From: Pricia antarctica
GTDB taxonomy: Bacteria > Bacteroidota > Bacteroidia > Flavobacteriales > Flavobacteriaceae
Direction of reading: 5' to 3'
Assembly (NCBI GenBank): GCA_011050085.1
Contig: DRGL01000014.1
Span: forward strand, 62,001 to 126,000
Length of the DNA: 64,000 bases
The first letter of the stretch is position 1. Each line of letters opens with the position of its first letter. The translations under genes were made by a program, and so were the position numbers. Below the pieces are notes generated by a model that was given only the letters and a program-made list of their open reading frames with translations, did not search any database and was not told the origin of the DNA. This document shows, piece by piece, positions 27,212 through 35,001 of the stretch.

Positions 27212-27245
27212 AAAAAGGCATTTCCCCAAAAAGGAATGCCTTTTT
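27212..27245. terminator. Bidirectional hairpin terminator
   Basis: AAAAAGGCATT (27212-27222) pairs with AATGCCTTTTT (27235-27245) across a 12-base loop. The A and T runs on both sides let it serve the usp gene from the left and the small membrane protein operon from the right. Confidence 0.85.
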
Positions 27246-27247
27246 CG

Positions 27248-27385
27248 TCATTCCTTTTTCTTTTTGCCGGCCGACATCATGGAGATTACGGCTCCTATCA
27301 AAACTACGCTTACGAGAGCGAAAAGTGCGATCATCAGGGTTCCGTTGCCCCAGGAGACCAAGGGTAAAATCAATTTTGAGGTCAT
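27248..27385 (-). CDS. 45-residue single-TM membrane protein
   Basis: A short gene. It starts MTSKLILPLVSWGNGTL, has one long hydrophobic helix (about residues 18-37) and ends in a basic tail KKKKE. The stop lies three bases before the bidirectional terminator, and the start is 44 bp after the dihaem lipoprotein gene on the same strand. The complete helix, positive-inside tail and position make chance unlikely. It may be a small partner of the cytochrome. Confidence 0.65.
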   Translation of the reverse strand: MTSKLILPLVSWGNGTLMIALFALVSVVLIGAVISMMSAGKKKKE

Positions 27386-27429
27386 TTTAATAAAATTTAG
27401 GTTTAGAGACTGTTTTTAGCTTTTCAAGT

Positions 27430-28422
27430 TCAGTACTGCTCCGCATCAAAATTGATTGCCCAAAGTCCTCGGACTTCGTTTTCTCCATACCCGATAGCTC
27501 TATCCGCAGGATATAGATTTCTCAAGGTGGCCAAGATTTCGGGTCGGATCTGTTCGTTCGGTTTGCCGTGGCATTGCAGGCACATGGTGTTGGTAGTAAT
27601 CGGAAAATAAAAATCGACCTCGCCGTCTTCCGTTTTGACGATGGGTTTTGGCTCTTTGCCCGCGGCAATCAATTTTTTGTAATAGGTAATGTAACCCTGT
27701 TCTTCTTCATTGGCAGCGTTATCGGGATTTCGGGGCTTGTCGGATATCCTTTTAATGACCGCGTTTTTCATGACCGATACACTATCCGTAATCGGTAAGG
27801 CTTGGGTGTTGCAGAATTCGATGGCCCCAACGGTGCCTTTCGAGCTGATGGCCTTTACGAGATTTTGTCCTAGTGCTGTTTTTGCTGCCAACGCCATGGC
27901 CATTCCCTTCTTGGCGTTGTGGTCTCGTATTTTTTTGGATATAATGTCCCTGCTTATCCATTTGCCTTTTCCATTTTCTACCTTTTGAACGGCTTCGTAC
28001 CAAGATGGTCTTTCAATATCGTAATCGTAAATGTATTCGGCAATCTGTGCAATAGCGTCATCGGGGTAGGGTATATAGGGCATATTGCCAAATTCAAGGA
28101 GGGCATTGGGTATTTTCGACTCCGTTTCGGGATCGTTGACCCACTTGATAAGGTCTTCCGTGAACTCTTCCTTGCTCATATTATCGCCGATATAGTGATT
28201 CTTGATAAGAATCATCGGCGGGGCGATCATGCTTTCCGGCGATGCCTTCGGATTATGGCAGATATAGCATTCCGCCTCCATAATCCGCTTTCCGGGATGG
28301 GAATGGTTTGTTGCCATTTTTTCTATATCCGATGGGTTTTCTATGGATGTGTTTTTCGGTTTCTTTACGTCTTTGCAGCTTGTAAAGGCCAATATAAGGG
28401 TCAATAGGACTATTTTTTTCAT
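27430..28422 (-). CDS. Dihaem DUF3365 lipoprotein (Tll0287-like sensor domain)
   Basis: A 330-residue predicted lipoprotein (lipobox TSC, Cys16). A cytochrome c-like segment with CYICH (52-56) is followed by a DUF3365 domain (about 130-320) with the haem motif CLQCH near residue 287. DUF3365/Tll0287 proteins bind c-type haem and are proposed redox sensors or electron carriers. It is coupled to the metal-binding domain gene upstream (4-bp overlap). Its place beside the cbb3/NO/copper genes suggests periplasmic redox or gas sensing. Confidence 0.82.
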   Translation of the reverse strand: MKKIVLLTLILAFTSCKDVKKPKNTSIENPSDIEKMATNHSHPGKRIMEAECYICHNPKASPESMIAPPMILIKNHYIGDNMSKEEFTEDLIKWVNDPETESKIPNALLEFGNMPYIPYPDDAIAQIAEYIYDYDIERPSWYEAVQKVENGKGKWISRDIISKKIRDHNAKKGMAMALAAKTALGQNLVKAISSKGTVGAIEFCNTQALPITDSVSVMKNAVIKRISDKPRNPDNAANEEEQGYITYYKKLIAAGKEPKPIVKTEDGEVDFYFPITTNTMCLQCHGKPNEQIRPEILATLRNLYPADRAIGYGENEVRGLWAINFDAEQY

Positions 28423-28691
28423 GATTTCGATAGTTTTCCCGTGGCACAGCTTACAAAGGAAATCGCCTTTGCCGCCATGGAGTTTTTCCTGTCTATGGAG
28501 GGATAGCCCAGGGATTTCAACTTGTTTTTTACCGTCAGGGCATCATTCATATTTTCGTAAACGATCGACACCACGGCCGATTCCACATCGACCGCCACGT
28601 CTGAAATATTACGGACTTCCCATAGTTTGGAAGTGATGGTCTTTGCGCATCCGCCACATTTTAAGTTTTGTACTATTATTGCCGTTTTCAT
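28419..28691 (-). CDS. HMA-domain metal-binding protein (CGGC motif)
   Basis: A 90-residue protein with one heavy-metal-associated fold: beta strand TAIIVQNLKCGGCAKTI with CxxC-type ligands (Cys12, Cys15), a VDVESAVVSIVYEN strand and LKSLGYP loop. The last 20 residues form a tail with one more Cys. Such domains carry Cu(I) or Zn(II). The stop overlaps the next start, so it is made together with the dihaem lipoprotein. Confidence 0.8.
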   Translation of the reverse strand: MKTAIIVQNLKCGGCAKTITSKLWEVRNISDVAVDVESAVVSIVYENMNDALTVKNKLKSLGYPSIDRKNSMAAKAISFVSCATGKLSKS

Positions 28692-28885
28692 CGATTAATT
28701 ATTTTAATTGTCATTCCCATGAAGACAAGAATCTATTCATATTATCGCTGTGTACCTCTATGAATTTTCCGTGCAACTCCGTGAAATAGTTTACGCATAG
28801 TTTTTACGCAGAGTTTCACTGAGCAAAAGGAGTTTTACAGAGTTTTGAATAACTGCCTACTGCAACCGACAACTGCCAACTCCTT
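28692..28885. other. Intergenic stretch with repeat-like text
   Basis: There is no gene. The left half is the presumed promoter of the HMA gene, without a clear -7 element. The right half carries phrases such as CTCCGTGAAATAG, GCAGAGTTTCACTGAG and ACTGCCTACTGCAAC (28852-28866). The last 15-mer also occurs, reverse-complemented, at 52085-52099, pointing to an interspersed repeat. Confidence 0.4.
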
Positions 28886-29230
28886 TTAAGGCCACCTGTT
28901 ATACCCGCCTTTCAAATCATAAATCTTTGGAAAACCCATATCGACCAACCGTCTGGCCGCTTTTTGACTGCGTGCACCTGAACGACAGTATAGATATATC
29001 GGTTTCTCTTTATTTAATTTTTCATATGCTTTTGTAAAATTCGTTGCGTTATAAAAATCGATATTGATAGCGTTTTTGATATGTCCGCTATGGAATTCAT
29101 TAGCGTTGCGCGCATCGACCAATTGCACTTTGTTACCCGTAATCGCATCTGCGTATGTGTTGGCGCCCAGTATGGCGATTTTATCGGAAGTTTCGTTTTT
29201 TGCCCCGAAAAGGGTACTCATCAGTGGCAT
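28886..29230 (-). CDS. Rhodanese-like domain protein
   Basis: A single-domain rhodanese of about 114 residues. It shows VQLVDARNANEFHSGHIKNA and the active loop CRSGARSQKAA with the catalytic cysteine, ending in LKGGYNRWP. It moves sulfane sulfur between thiols. There is no signal peptide from ATG 29230 (MPLMSTLFG); a longer frame extends upstream but enters the peroxiredoxin promoter side and has no further domain. It lies 98 bp after the peroxiredoxin gene, probably in the same transcript. Confidence 0.88.
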   Translation of the reverse strand: MPLMSTLFGAKNETSDKIAILGANTYADAITGNKVQLVDARNANEFHSGHIKNAINIDFYNATNFTKAYEKLNKEKPIYLYCRSGARSQKAARRLVDMGFPKIYDLKGGYNRWP

Positions 29231-29328
29231 AGTTTTCTTTTTTAGGAATTGGTTTTTTTGGTAAAGGAAACGGCCCAAGTTTGAAAAAGACCGTTTCCTT
29301 AAAACAACCAACCAAATTAAGTTCTGTT

Positions 29329-29994
29329 TCAATTATAGTTCAATTCCTTTTTCGCCAGATAGAAATCCACCAACTCTATGGATTTATCTTTCATTCTGGC
29401 CTCCATTTCCTCCAAGGTCTTTGGCGGGGGAACGATGACCTTGTCTCCTTTTTTCCAATCTAATGGAATTGCTACTTTGTACTTGTCGGAAGTCTGCAAA
29501 GCTTCCAGGGCACGCAAGATTTCATTCATATTCCGCCCCACATTTAAAGGATAGTACATAATCAACCGGATTTTCTTTGTCGGACCGATAAAGAAGACCG
29601 CACGAACCGCAGCCGTTTCGCTTTCGTTCGGCTGTAGCATTCCGTACAGTTTGGACACCTTCATATCGATATCGGCAATGATCGGAAAATCAAAATATAC
29701 GCCCGTTTTTTCCTTTACATTACTGACCCAGCCCAAATGGGCATGTACGCTGTCGATGCTGAGTCCAAGCAGTTCGGTGTCAAGCGTATCGAATTCTTTT
29801 TTGCGCGTTGCAAAACCACTCATTTCGGTGGTACAAACGGGCGTAAAATCCGCAGGGTGGGAAAACATGACCAGCCATTTATCCTTAGCATAATCGGATA
29901 ATTTTATTTTTCCCTTTGTAGTGATCGCCTCAAAATCGGGAGCTTGGTCGCCAATTCGAGGCATTGTGTTCGTTCTTAGTTCTGTTGTTTCCAT
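29329..29994 (-). CDS. 1-Cys peroxiredoxin (Prx6 type)
   Basis: A 221-residue thiol peroxidase. The active site PADFTPVCTTE (about residue 52) holds the peroxidatic cysteine with Thr and the later Arg of the AVRAVFFIGP segment. The long C-terminal arm with YPLNVGRNMNEILRAL and IPLDWKKGDKV is typical of the Prx6 class. It reduces peroxides in the cytosol. Neighbouring rhodanese genes suggest it may also reduce persulfides. Confidence 0.93.
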   Translation of the reverse strand: METTELRTNTMPRIGDQAPDFEAITTKGKIKLSDYAKDKWLVMFSHPADFTPVCTTEMSGFATRKKEFDTLDTELLGLSIDSVHAHLGWVSNVKEKTGVYFDFPIIADIDMKVSKLYGMLQPNESETAAVRAVFFIGPTKKIRLIMYYPLNVGRNMNEILRALEALQTSDKYKVAIPLDWKKGDKVIVPPPKTLEEMEARMKDKSIELVDFYLAKKELNYN

Positions 29995-30015
29995 TTTTTA
30001 TAGATATTAGTTTTT

Positions 30016-30089
30016 AGACGTGAGATTTGAGATTTTAATTCGCTTAAACGGTTCTTTTTCAAAAGTCTAGAATCTCAAATCTCACGTCT
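30016..30089. repeat. Perfect 19-bp inverted repeat hairpin
   Basis: The arms at 30016-30034 and 30071-30089 are exact reverse complements around AATCTCAAATCTCACGTCT, with a 36-base spacer. It lies after the broken MBL-rhodanese gene and before the peroxiredoxin gene and could terminate the former. Such long-armed hairpins can also be mobile palindromic repeats. Confidence 0.75.
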
Positions 30090-30101
30090 CATGTCTTTTT
30101 T

Positions 30102-31517
30102 TCAAAGCATCGTTGTCGGACATACATATTCCGATATCTCGACGGATGTATTTTTCATTTCGTCAAATCCCCCGTCGACATCGACAAGGTCGTTCCAGCC
30201 TCTTCGCTTTAAGATAGACGCGGCGAGCATACTTCGGTAACCGCCTGCGCAATGCAGTACAAAAGGTCTGTCTTTGGGGAATTGCGCCAAGTGCTCATTA
30301 ATCTCGTTTAGCGGCACGTTGATTGCACCGATGATATGTTCTGAATCGTATTCACTTTTCTTTCTGACATCAAAGACCAAAGGTTTTTCCGTTTGATAGG
30401 ATTTTTCAAATTCCGTGGCGGAAATTCTTTCTACGCTATCGAAATCCTTTCCGGCGGTTGCCCAGCTTTCGAAGCCTCCATTTAAATAGCCAATGGCGTT
30501 GTCATAGCCTACGCGGGACAATCTGGTTATGGCCTCTTCCTGTCCATCGGGATAGGTAATGAGCAGGATTTCCTGTTGCACATCGGGAATCATTTCGCCG
30601 ACCTATTGGGCAAAACTGCCGTCCAATCCGATATTGATGCTGTTCGGAATAAAGCCTTTTGCGAAATCATTGGCATCCCTTGTGTCCAAAAGTAAGGCTC
30701 CGGTTTCGTTGGCTGCGGCCTCGAAAGCTTCCACCGACAAGGAGGTTTTGGCACGATCCATCACGGTATCGAGACTGTCATATCCTTTGATGTTCATCAG
30801 TACGTTTTGCGGAAAATAGCCTGGAGGCGCGGTCAAGCCCGTTAACAGTTCTTCAATAAATTCATCCTTTGTCATATCGGGCCGCAAGGCGTAATTCGTC
30901 TTTTTCTGATGGCCTAAAGTGTCGGTAGTTTCTTGGCTCATCATTTTTCCGCAAGCGGAACCTGCTCCGTGATTGGGGTACACGACCAGATCATCGCTCA
31001 GGGGCATGATCTTGTTCCGTAGGGAATCGAATAAATGTCCCGCCAATTTTTCTTCCGTCAGTTCGGAAACTACATGTTGAGCCAAATCGGGTCTTCCGAC
31101 ATCGCCGATAAATAAAGTGTCTCCAGTAATGATACCATGCTCTTTCCCGTTTTCATCGATTAAAAGATAGGTAGTGCTCTCCATCGTATGGCCGGGCGTG
31201 TGGATGACTTTTACTTTATAGTTGCCAATTTTGAATAGTTGTCCATCTTCGGCAATCAAGGCATCGTAGCCTGGTTTTGCGGTAGGGCCGAACACGATTT
31301 GTGCGCCCGTTTTCTTTTTTAGGTCTAAATGGCCGCTTACAAAATCGGCATGAAAATGCGTTTCGAAGACATATTTGATCTTGGCATTGTCTTTTTTGGC
31401 CCTATCGATATAAGGTTGTACTTCGCGTAGCGGGTCGAAAATGGCGGCCTCGCCCTCGCTTTCCAAGTAGTATGCGGCATGGGCCAGACATCCGGTATAA
31501 ATCTGTTCTATTTTCAT
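30102..31517 (-). pseudogene. MBL-fold persulfide dioxygenase-like hydrolase with two rhodanese domains, split by an amber codon
   Basis: The whole frame spans 471 codons, the normal size of the MBL-rhodanese family. The N-terminal metallo-beta-lactamase domain has THFHADFVSGH, HTPGHTMES and GDTLFIGDVGRPDL, as in ETHE1-type persulfide dioxygenases. Two rhodanese domains follow (LLLDTRDANDF near 325; CAGGYRSMLAAS near 430). An in-frame TAG at 30605-30603, in the context GSFAQ-stop-VGEMIP, interrupts rhodanese domain 1; one base change from TGG (Trp) would explain it. An internal ATG at 30593 could still give the second rhodanese. Start ATG 31517 follows the TAATTTTA promoter at 31552-31545. 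Confidence 0.85.
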
Positions 31518-31574
31518 TATTGTACAATTTAAAGGTTTACAGGATAAAATTACGACCGTATGAAAACCCGTACA

Positions 31575-31588
31575 GTAACTTTGGTTAC
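31575..31588 (-). promoter_or_regulatory. GTAAC-N4-GTTAC operator before the MBL-rhodanese gene
   Basis: GTAACTTTGGTTAC. Leftwards 22 bp separate it from the -7 element TAATTTTA (31552-31545); the centre-to-element distance equals that of the 12-bp FNR-like sites. A second copy lies at 32597-32610. Confidence 0.8.
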
Positions 31589-31745
31589 AAAGGTCATTGT
31601 TTTTGTTCGGGGCGAAAATGATTTTGGTCAGGTGGAAGGAGGACAAGTGTAAGTTCAAGTTCAAGAGCAAGCGCAAAAAAGTTTATGAGTTTATATCGCT
31701 CATTCCATTTTTCGGCATCGAGCATCCAACACCGTGCATCCCACA

Positions 31746-32540
31746 TCAGCCTAATTCTTTCCACAGAATATAGACCGCCATGGCGACTACGAACCAGCCG
31801 AAGCCTTTCTTCAGTTTACTGCCCTCAATAAACCTGTTCAGCCAGATACCGATAAAGATTCCGATAACGGAAAGGGCGGTAAATTTTAACAGGAATGCCC
31901 AATCGATTTCCATGTTCTGCACATCGCCGATAAAGCCTATCAGCGATTTTATGGCGATGATCAAGAGGGAGGTCGCCACCGCTTTTTTTATGGGAAGTTT
32001 CGCGAGCATGACCAGAGCGGGAATAATCAGAAATCCGCCTCCGGCACCCACGATTCCGGTTAAAACGCCTACCACAAGACCTTCCAGTACGATCAATGGG
32101 TAATTGTACCGTACCTTGGCATCGTCGTCATCACAGTGTTTGCATTTTCCCCAAATCATCGAATAGGAGGCCAACAACATGATGATCGCAAAAAAGACCA
32201 TGATGCCGACATCTTTGGTCATCAAGAAACTTCCAACGCTAAATAGTTCATCGGGAATGGCGGGCACCAAATACTTCCGTGTAGCGTATACGGCCATAAA
32301 TGCGGGAACGGAAAAAACGATGGCCGTGCGGAAATCCACCAATCTCTTTTGAATGTTCCGCAAGGCACCGACCAACGAAGATACCCCGACGACAAAAAGT
32401 GAATAGGCAGTGGCGACGACAGGGTCGACATACAAAAGGTAGACGAGTACGGGAACGGTCAGAATGGAACCGCCGCCACCGATCAGGCCGAGAACGATAC
32501 CGATAACCAGGGCACCGACGTATCCGAGAATTTCCGTCAT
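31746..32540 (-). CDS. TauE/SafE (TSUP) family exporter of the sulfur module
   Basis: A 264-residue membrane protein with eight predicted TM helices and the duplicated TSUP motif (GLIGGGGSILTVPVLVYL near 20 and GIVGAGGGFLIIPALVML near 150). A soluble loop of about 30 residues in the middle contains CKHCDDDD, a possible metal or thiol site. TSUP members export sulfite, thiosulfate or sulfoacetate; next to an MBL-rhodanese gene, removal of sulfite from persulfide oxidation is likely. Start ATG 32540 follows a perfect -7 element. Confidence 0.9.
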   Translation of the reverse strand: MTEILGYVGALVIGIVLGLIGGGGSILTVPVLVYLLYVDPVVATAYSLFVVGVSSLVGALRNIQKRLVDFRTAIVFSVPAFMAVYATRKYLVPAIPDELFSVGSFLMTKDVGIMVFFAIIMLLASYSMIWGKCKHCDDDDAKVRYNYPLIVLEGLVVGVLTGIVGAGGGFLIIPALVMLAKLPIKKAVATSLLIIAIKSLIGFIGDVQNMEIDWAFLLKFTALSVIGIFIGIWLNRFIEGSKLKKGFGWFVVAMAVYILWKELG

Positions 32541-32596
32541 TTTTAGGGTGGTTTGAAGAACGGAAACAAAATTAAACCAGCGTGGACGATAGGGAA

Positions 32597-32610
32597 GTAA
32601 CAAAGGTTAC
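32597..32610 (-). promoter_or_regulatory. GTAAC-N4-GTTAC operator before the TSUP gene
   Basis: GTAACAAAGGTTAC; leftwards 22 bp to TAATTTTG (32574-32567), then the start codon at 32540. It shares both 5-base arms with the site at 31575-31588. Confidence 0.8.
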
Positions 32611-32679
32611 AGATGGGAAAATTCCAAAAACCAAGGTTCCAAATTGCAAAAAAGTCCGGGAGTTTAATTTTTTAAAAAC

Positions 32680-33315
32680 CTAATCCAGATCCAGCAGTTC
32701 GATATGGTTGCGGTTCAGGACGATCTTGCCCATGTTCTCCAGCTTTTTCAACAGGCGGGAAACTACGACCCTAGAAGTATGCAGTTCGTAAGCAATTTCT
32801 TGATGGGTGCTACGAATGTTCTTGCTGTTCGTAACCCTTGCCTTTTCGTTCAAGTATTTCAACAAGCGTTGATCCATATTGAAAAATGCAATGCTATCAA
32901 GGGTTTCCAAGAGTTCGTACATTCTATCGTTGTAGCTCTGTAAAACGAAATTGCGCCAACTGCGGTACTTGGCCATCCATTCCTCCATTTTTTGGATTGG
33001 CACCATAATCAGTTTGGCATCGGTCTCGGCAATGGCACGAATTTCGCTTTGGGCCTGGGCCATACAGCAATTCAGCGTCATGGCGCAGGTGTCGCCATTT
33101 TCGAGAAAATACAATAAGAGTTCGTCGCCGTTATCGTCTTCGCGCAAGACTTTGATAACCCCGGAAACCAACAGCGACATCGATTTGATGTAATCGCCGA
33201 TCTCCATCAGTTTGGTGCCTTCGGGAATTTCCTTGAAAATGGCCGCTTGGTCGATTTCTTTCAAGAGCGCCTCCTCGAAAATTGGGCCGTAGTTTTCTTT
33301 GAGTTCTTGGCGCAT
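32680..33315 (-). CDS. Crp/Fnr family regulator with Cys-rich sensor cassette
   Basis: A 211-residue regulator: cNMP-like sensor fold (about 20-140) and winged helix (about 155-205). In place of the cyclic-nucleotide phosphate cassette it has C77-AMTLN-C83-C84-M, so it probably does not bind cAMP; a thiol-based sensor of sulfide, persulfide or oxidants is an attractive alternative. The recognition helix reads SRVVVSR (181-187), with Val replacing the Glu that reads the TGA half-site in CRP/FNR. This agrees with a different operator, GTAAC-N4-GTTAC, found before the two neighbouring sulfur genes. Confidence 0.85.
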   Translation of the reverse strand: MRQELKENYGPIFEEALLKEIDQAAIFKEIPEGTKLMEIGDYIKSMSLLVSGVIKVLREDDNGDELLLYFLENGDTCAMTLNCCMAQAQSEIRAIAETDAKLIMVPIQKMEEWMAKYRSWRNFVLQSYNDRMYELLETLDSIAFFNMDQRLLKYLNEKARVTNSKNIRSTHQEIAYELHTSRVVVSRLLKKLENMGKIVLNRNHIELLDLD

Positions 33316-33389
33316 CGGCAGCGGGTTCGATTTTTACATGTTATTTTTATCGTTTGCAAAAATAACGAATGTAGATCCTAATAATGAGT

Positions 33390-33791
33390 CTAGTTTAAAA
33401 GGCTTTCGAGTTTTGACAGTAGTATCAGTTCCGATTTGTTCCTTCCCGCAAACGACGATGCGATATCGTCCGCCGTTTTCAATATTAGTTCTTTGATCTT
33501 GGGGTCGAACCTTGAGGGATGCTCCTTATAGAAATCAACGAATTCATCAAAGTAGAATTGACTCTCCTCTTCTTCGTTTTGTAACCAATCGAAAACGATT
33601 TCGATTTGATAGGCGGCATCGCTGCCGAACTCGTCCTCGATAGCATCGACCTCCAACCAGTATTTACGTACATCCTCCTTTAACTTTTCGACTTCCTTGG
33701 GAACCACTTTTTTATCCGCCATGGCGACGGCGTAAAATAATTTTCCGAGGTTCTGGTACAGTTCGTTTCCTATTTTTTCTTTGGGCATCAT
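33390..33791 (-). CDS. TerB-like helical protein
   Basis: A 133-residue all-helical protein. The N-terminal LGKLFYAVAMADKKVVPKEVEKL resembles the EF-hand-like first repeat of TerB domains (tellurite resistance family, metal-binding). There are many acidic residues and no TM segment. The role is unknown. It follows the coiled-coil protein gene by 69 bp on the same strand and probably shares its FNR-like promoter. Confidence 0.65.
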   Translation of the reverse strand: MMPKEKIGNELYQNLGKLFYAVAMADKKVVPKEVEKLKEDVRKYWLEVDAIEDEFGSDAAYQIEIVFDWLQNEEEESQFYFDEFVDFYKEHPSRFDPKIKELILKTADDIASSFAGRNKSELILLSKLESLLN

Positions 33792-33860
33792 ACGCTGTTA
33801 TTTTAATGGGCCACAACACGTCCTCGATAATGGAACGGATCGATAACCCAAAATCAATGG

Positions 33861-34310
33861 TCAATCTTTCAGATGGTGTTCTAATTTTTCCTTGTCCATC
33901 ACATGTTCCGTAATCTTGAAAAGGTGCTTTCGTTCTTTCCTGACATTTTTTATAAATCGGGCGATGTCATCTTCGAGTTCGGCATGTTCCTTTCTGAACA
34001 ATTGGGAGTCGTTTTTAAAAGGTTCGTCAATAATACGGGCGAGATGGGACAGGTGTTTGCTTACCCGCCGCAATAGTTGGTCACATTCGCGGATATCTTT
34101 CAAAATTGCCTCGCCTACCTTCTGTACGCCATCGAGATTATCTTGATTCTTGACCCATATAAAATATTTGTCCACCAAATGGCGCAAAAATTTAAGATCG
34201 TCCTTATAGAACAACAGGTCTGACTTCCAATGTACGGTCAAGGTGTAGAGTTCTTGCCATTGACCGCTTTCTATGTAATTTCCTTTGGGTCGGGGTCTAA
34301 AATTTTCCAT
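33861..34310 (-). CDS. Helical cytoplasmic protein, paralog of 59541-59984
   Basis: A 149-residue protein predicted almost entirely helical, with coiled-coil character (LRRVSKHLSHLARIID, KEHAELEDDIARFIKNV). No named family is recognised. The segment HWKSDLLFYKDDLKFLRHLVDKYF aligns with HWKSKLWFIEDEAIFLEHLLNSYV of the protein at 59541-59984. Both genes sit in FNR-like-controlled units beside stress genes, so this is a small paralogous family of the regulon. Confidence 0.7.
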   Translation of the reverse strand: MENFRPRPKGNYIESGQWQELYTLTVHWKSDLLFYKDDLKFLRHLVDKYFIWVKNQDNLDGVQKVGEAILKDIRECDQLLRRVSKHLSHLARIIDEPFKNDSQLFRKEHAELEDDIARFIKNVRKERKHLFKITEHVMDKEKLEHHLKD

Positions 34311-34369
34311 GTCATTTATTTGATGTTTTATTCTTATGTAAAAGTAGTTTCAATGTTCGGACGATTCTA

Positions 34370-34381
34370 TGATTTTTGTCA
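34370..34381. promoter_or_regulatory. Bidirectional FNR-like site
   Basis: TGATTTTTGTCA. Rightwards 23 bp to TAATTTTA (34405-34412) for the gene at 34467; leftwards 23 bp to TACTTTTA (34346-34339) for the gene starting at 34310. Confidence 0.8.
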
Positions 34382-34466
34382 TATCTTAAATCTATTTGTA
34401 GTGGTAATTTTATCCCTTTTCATCCTATTGGGAAAATATTTACTTAACCTTTCAAAAAATGTGAAA

Positions 34467-34919
34467 ATGACAGATCTGACCATCAGCGAAAGCACCAATG
34501 TTATCAGGAATAATTATACGGGCCACTTGGGATATCTATCGCAAGGGGAGCCGTACGTGGTTCCCATTACCTACTATTTTGACCCTTCGGACAATTGCCT
34601 GATCAGTTATTCGGCGGAAGGCCATAAGATCGATGCCATGCGAAAGAACGGATCGGTCGCCATACAGGTCGAGGATATAGCCTCCCTTAAAAATTGGGAA
34701 TCGGCCATGGTACACGGTACTTTTGAAGAGCTTCAAGGGAGCGTGGCAAAACAAAAACTACATGATTTTACCAAAGGGGTCAAAACTATTATCCGCCAAA
34801 AAGAACACAAAGAAGTGGAATTCATCAGTGAATTTTCGGGTAAATCGTACGCTAGGGGAACATCGATCATTTTTCGGATTACCATAACGGCAATCACGGG
34901 CAAACGAAGGGAAACCTAA
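34467..34919 (+). CDS. Pyridoxamine 5'-phosphate oxidase-like flavin-binding protein
   Basis: A 150-residue split-barrel protein of the PNPOx-like group (nitroimidazole-resistance/HugZ-like fold). Features are TGHLGYLSQGEPYVVPITYYF (strands 1-2), GHKIDAMRKNGSVAIQVED and VHGTFEEL. It probably binds FMN, F420 or haem. ATG 34467 (MTDLTISE) is used because the predicted transcript starts near 34417; the upstream open stretch is hydrophobic and unrelated. phosphofructokinase follows 82 bp later. Confidence 0.82.
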   Translation: MTDLTISESTNVIRNNYTGHLGYLSQGEPYVVPITYYFDPSDNCLISYSAEGHKIDAMRKNGSVAIQVEDIASLKNWESAMVHGTFEELQGSVAKQKLHDFTKGVKTIIRQKEHKEVEFISEFSGKSYARGTSIIFRITITAITGKRRET

Positions 34920-35001
34920 ATTTAACATTAAGGAAAAGTATATTCCGACAATCTTTCGCATTTTGGTATACGACCCCGACATGTCCTGAAAAACAAGAGA
35001 A

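Noticed and set aside
30102-30593. A separate single rhodanese gene
   Set aside because: It is in the same frame as the MBL gene and separated only by a TAG and three sense codons; together they have the standard length of one two-rhodanese protein.
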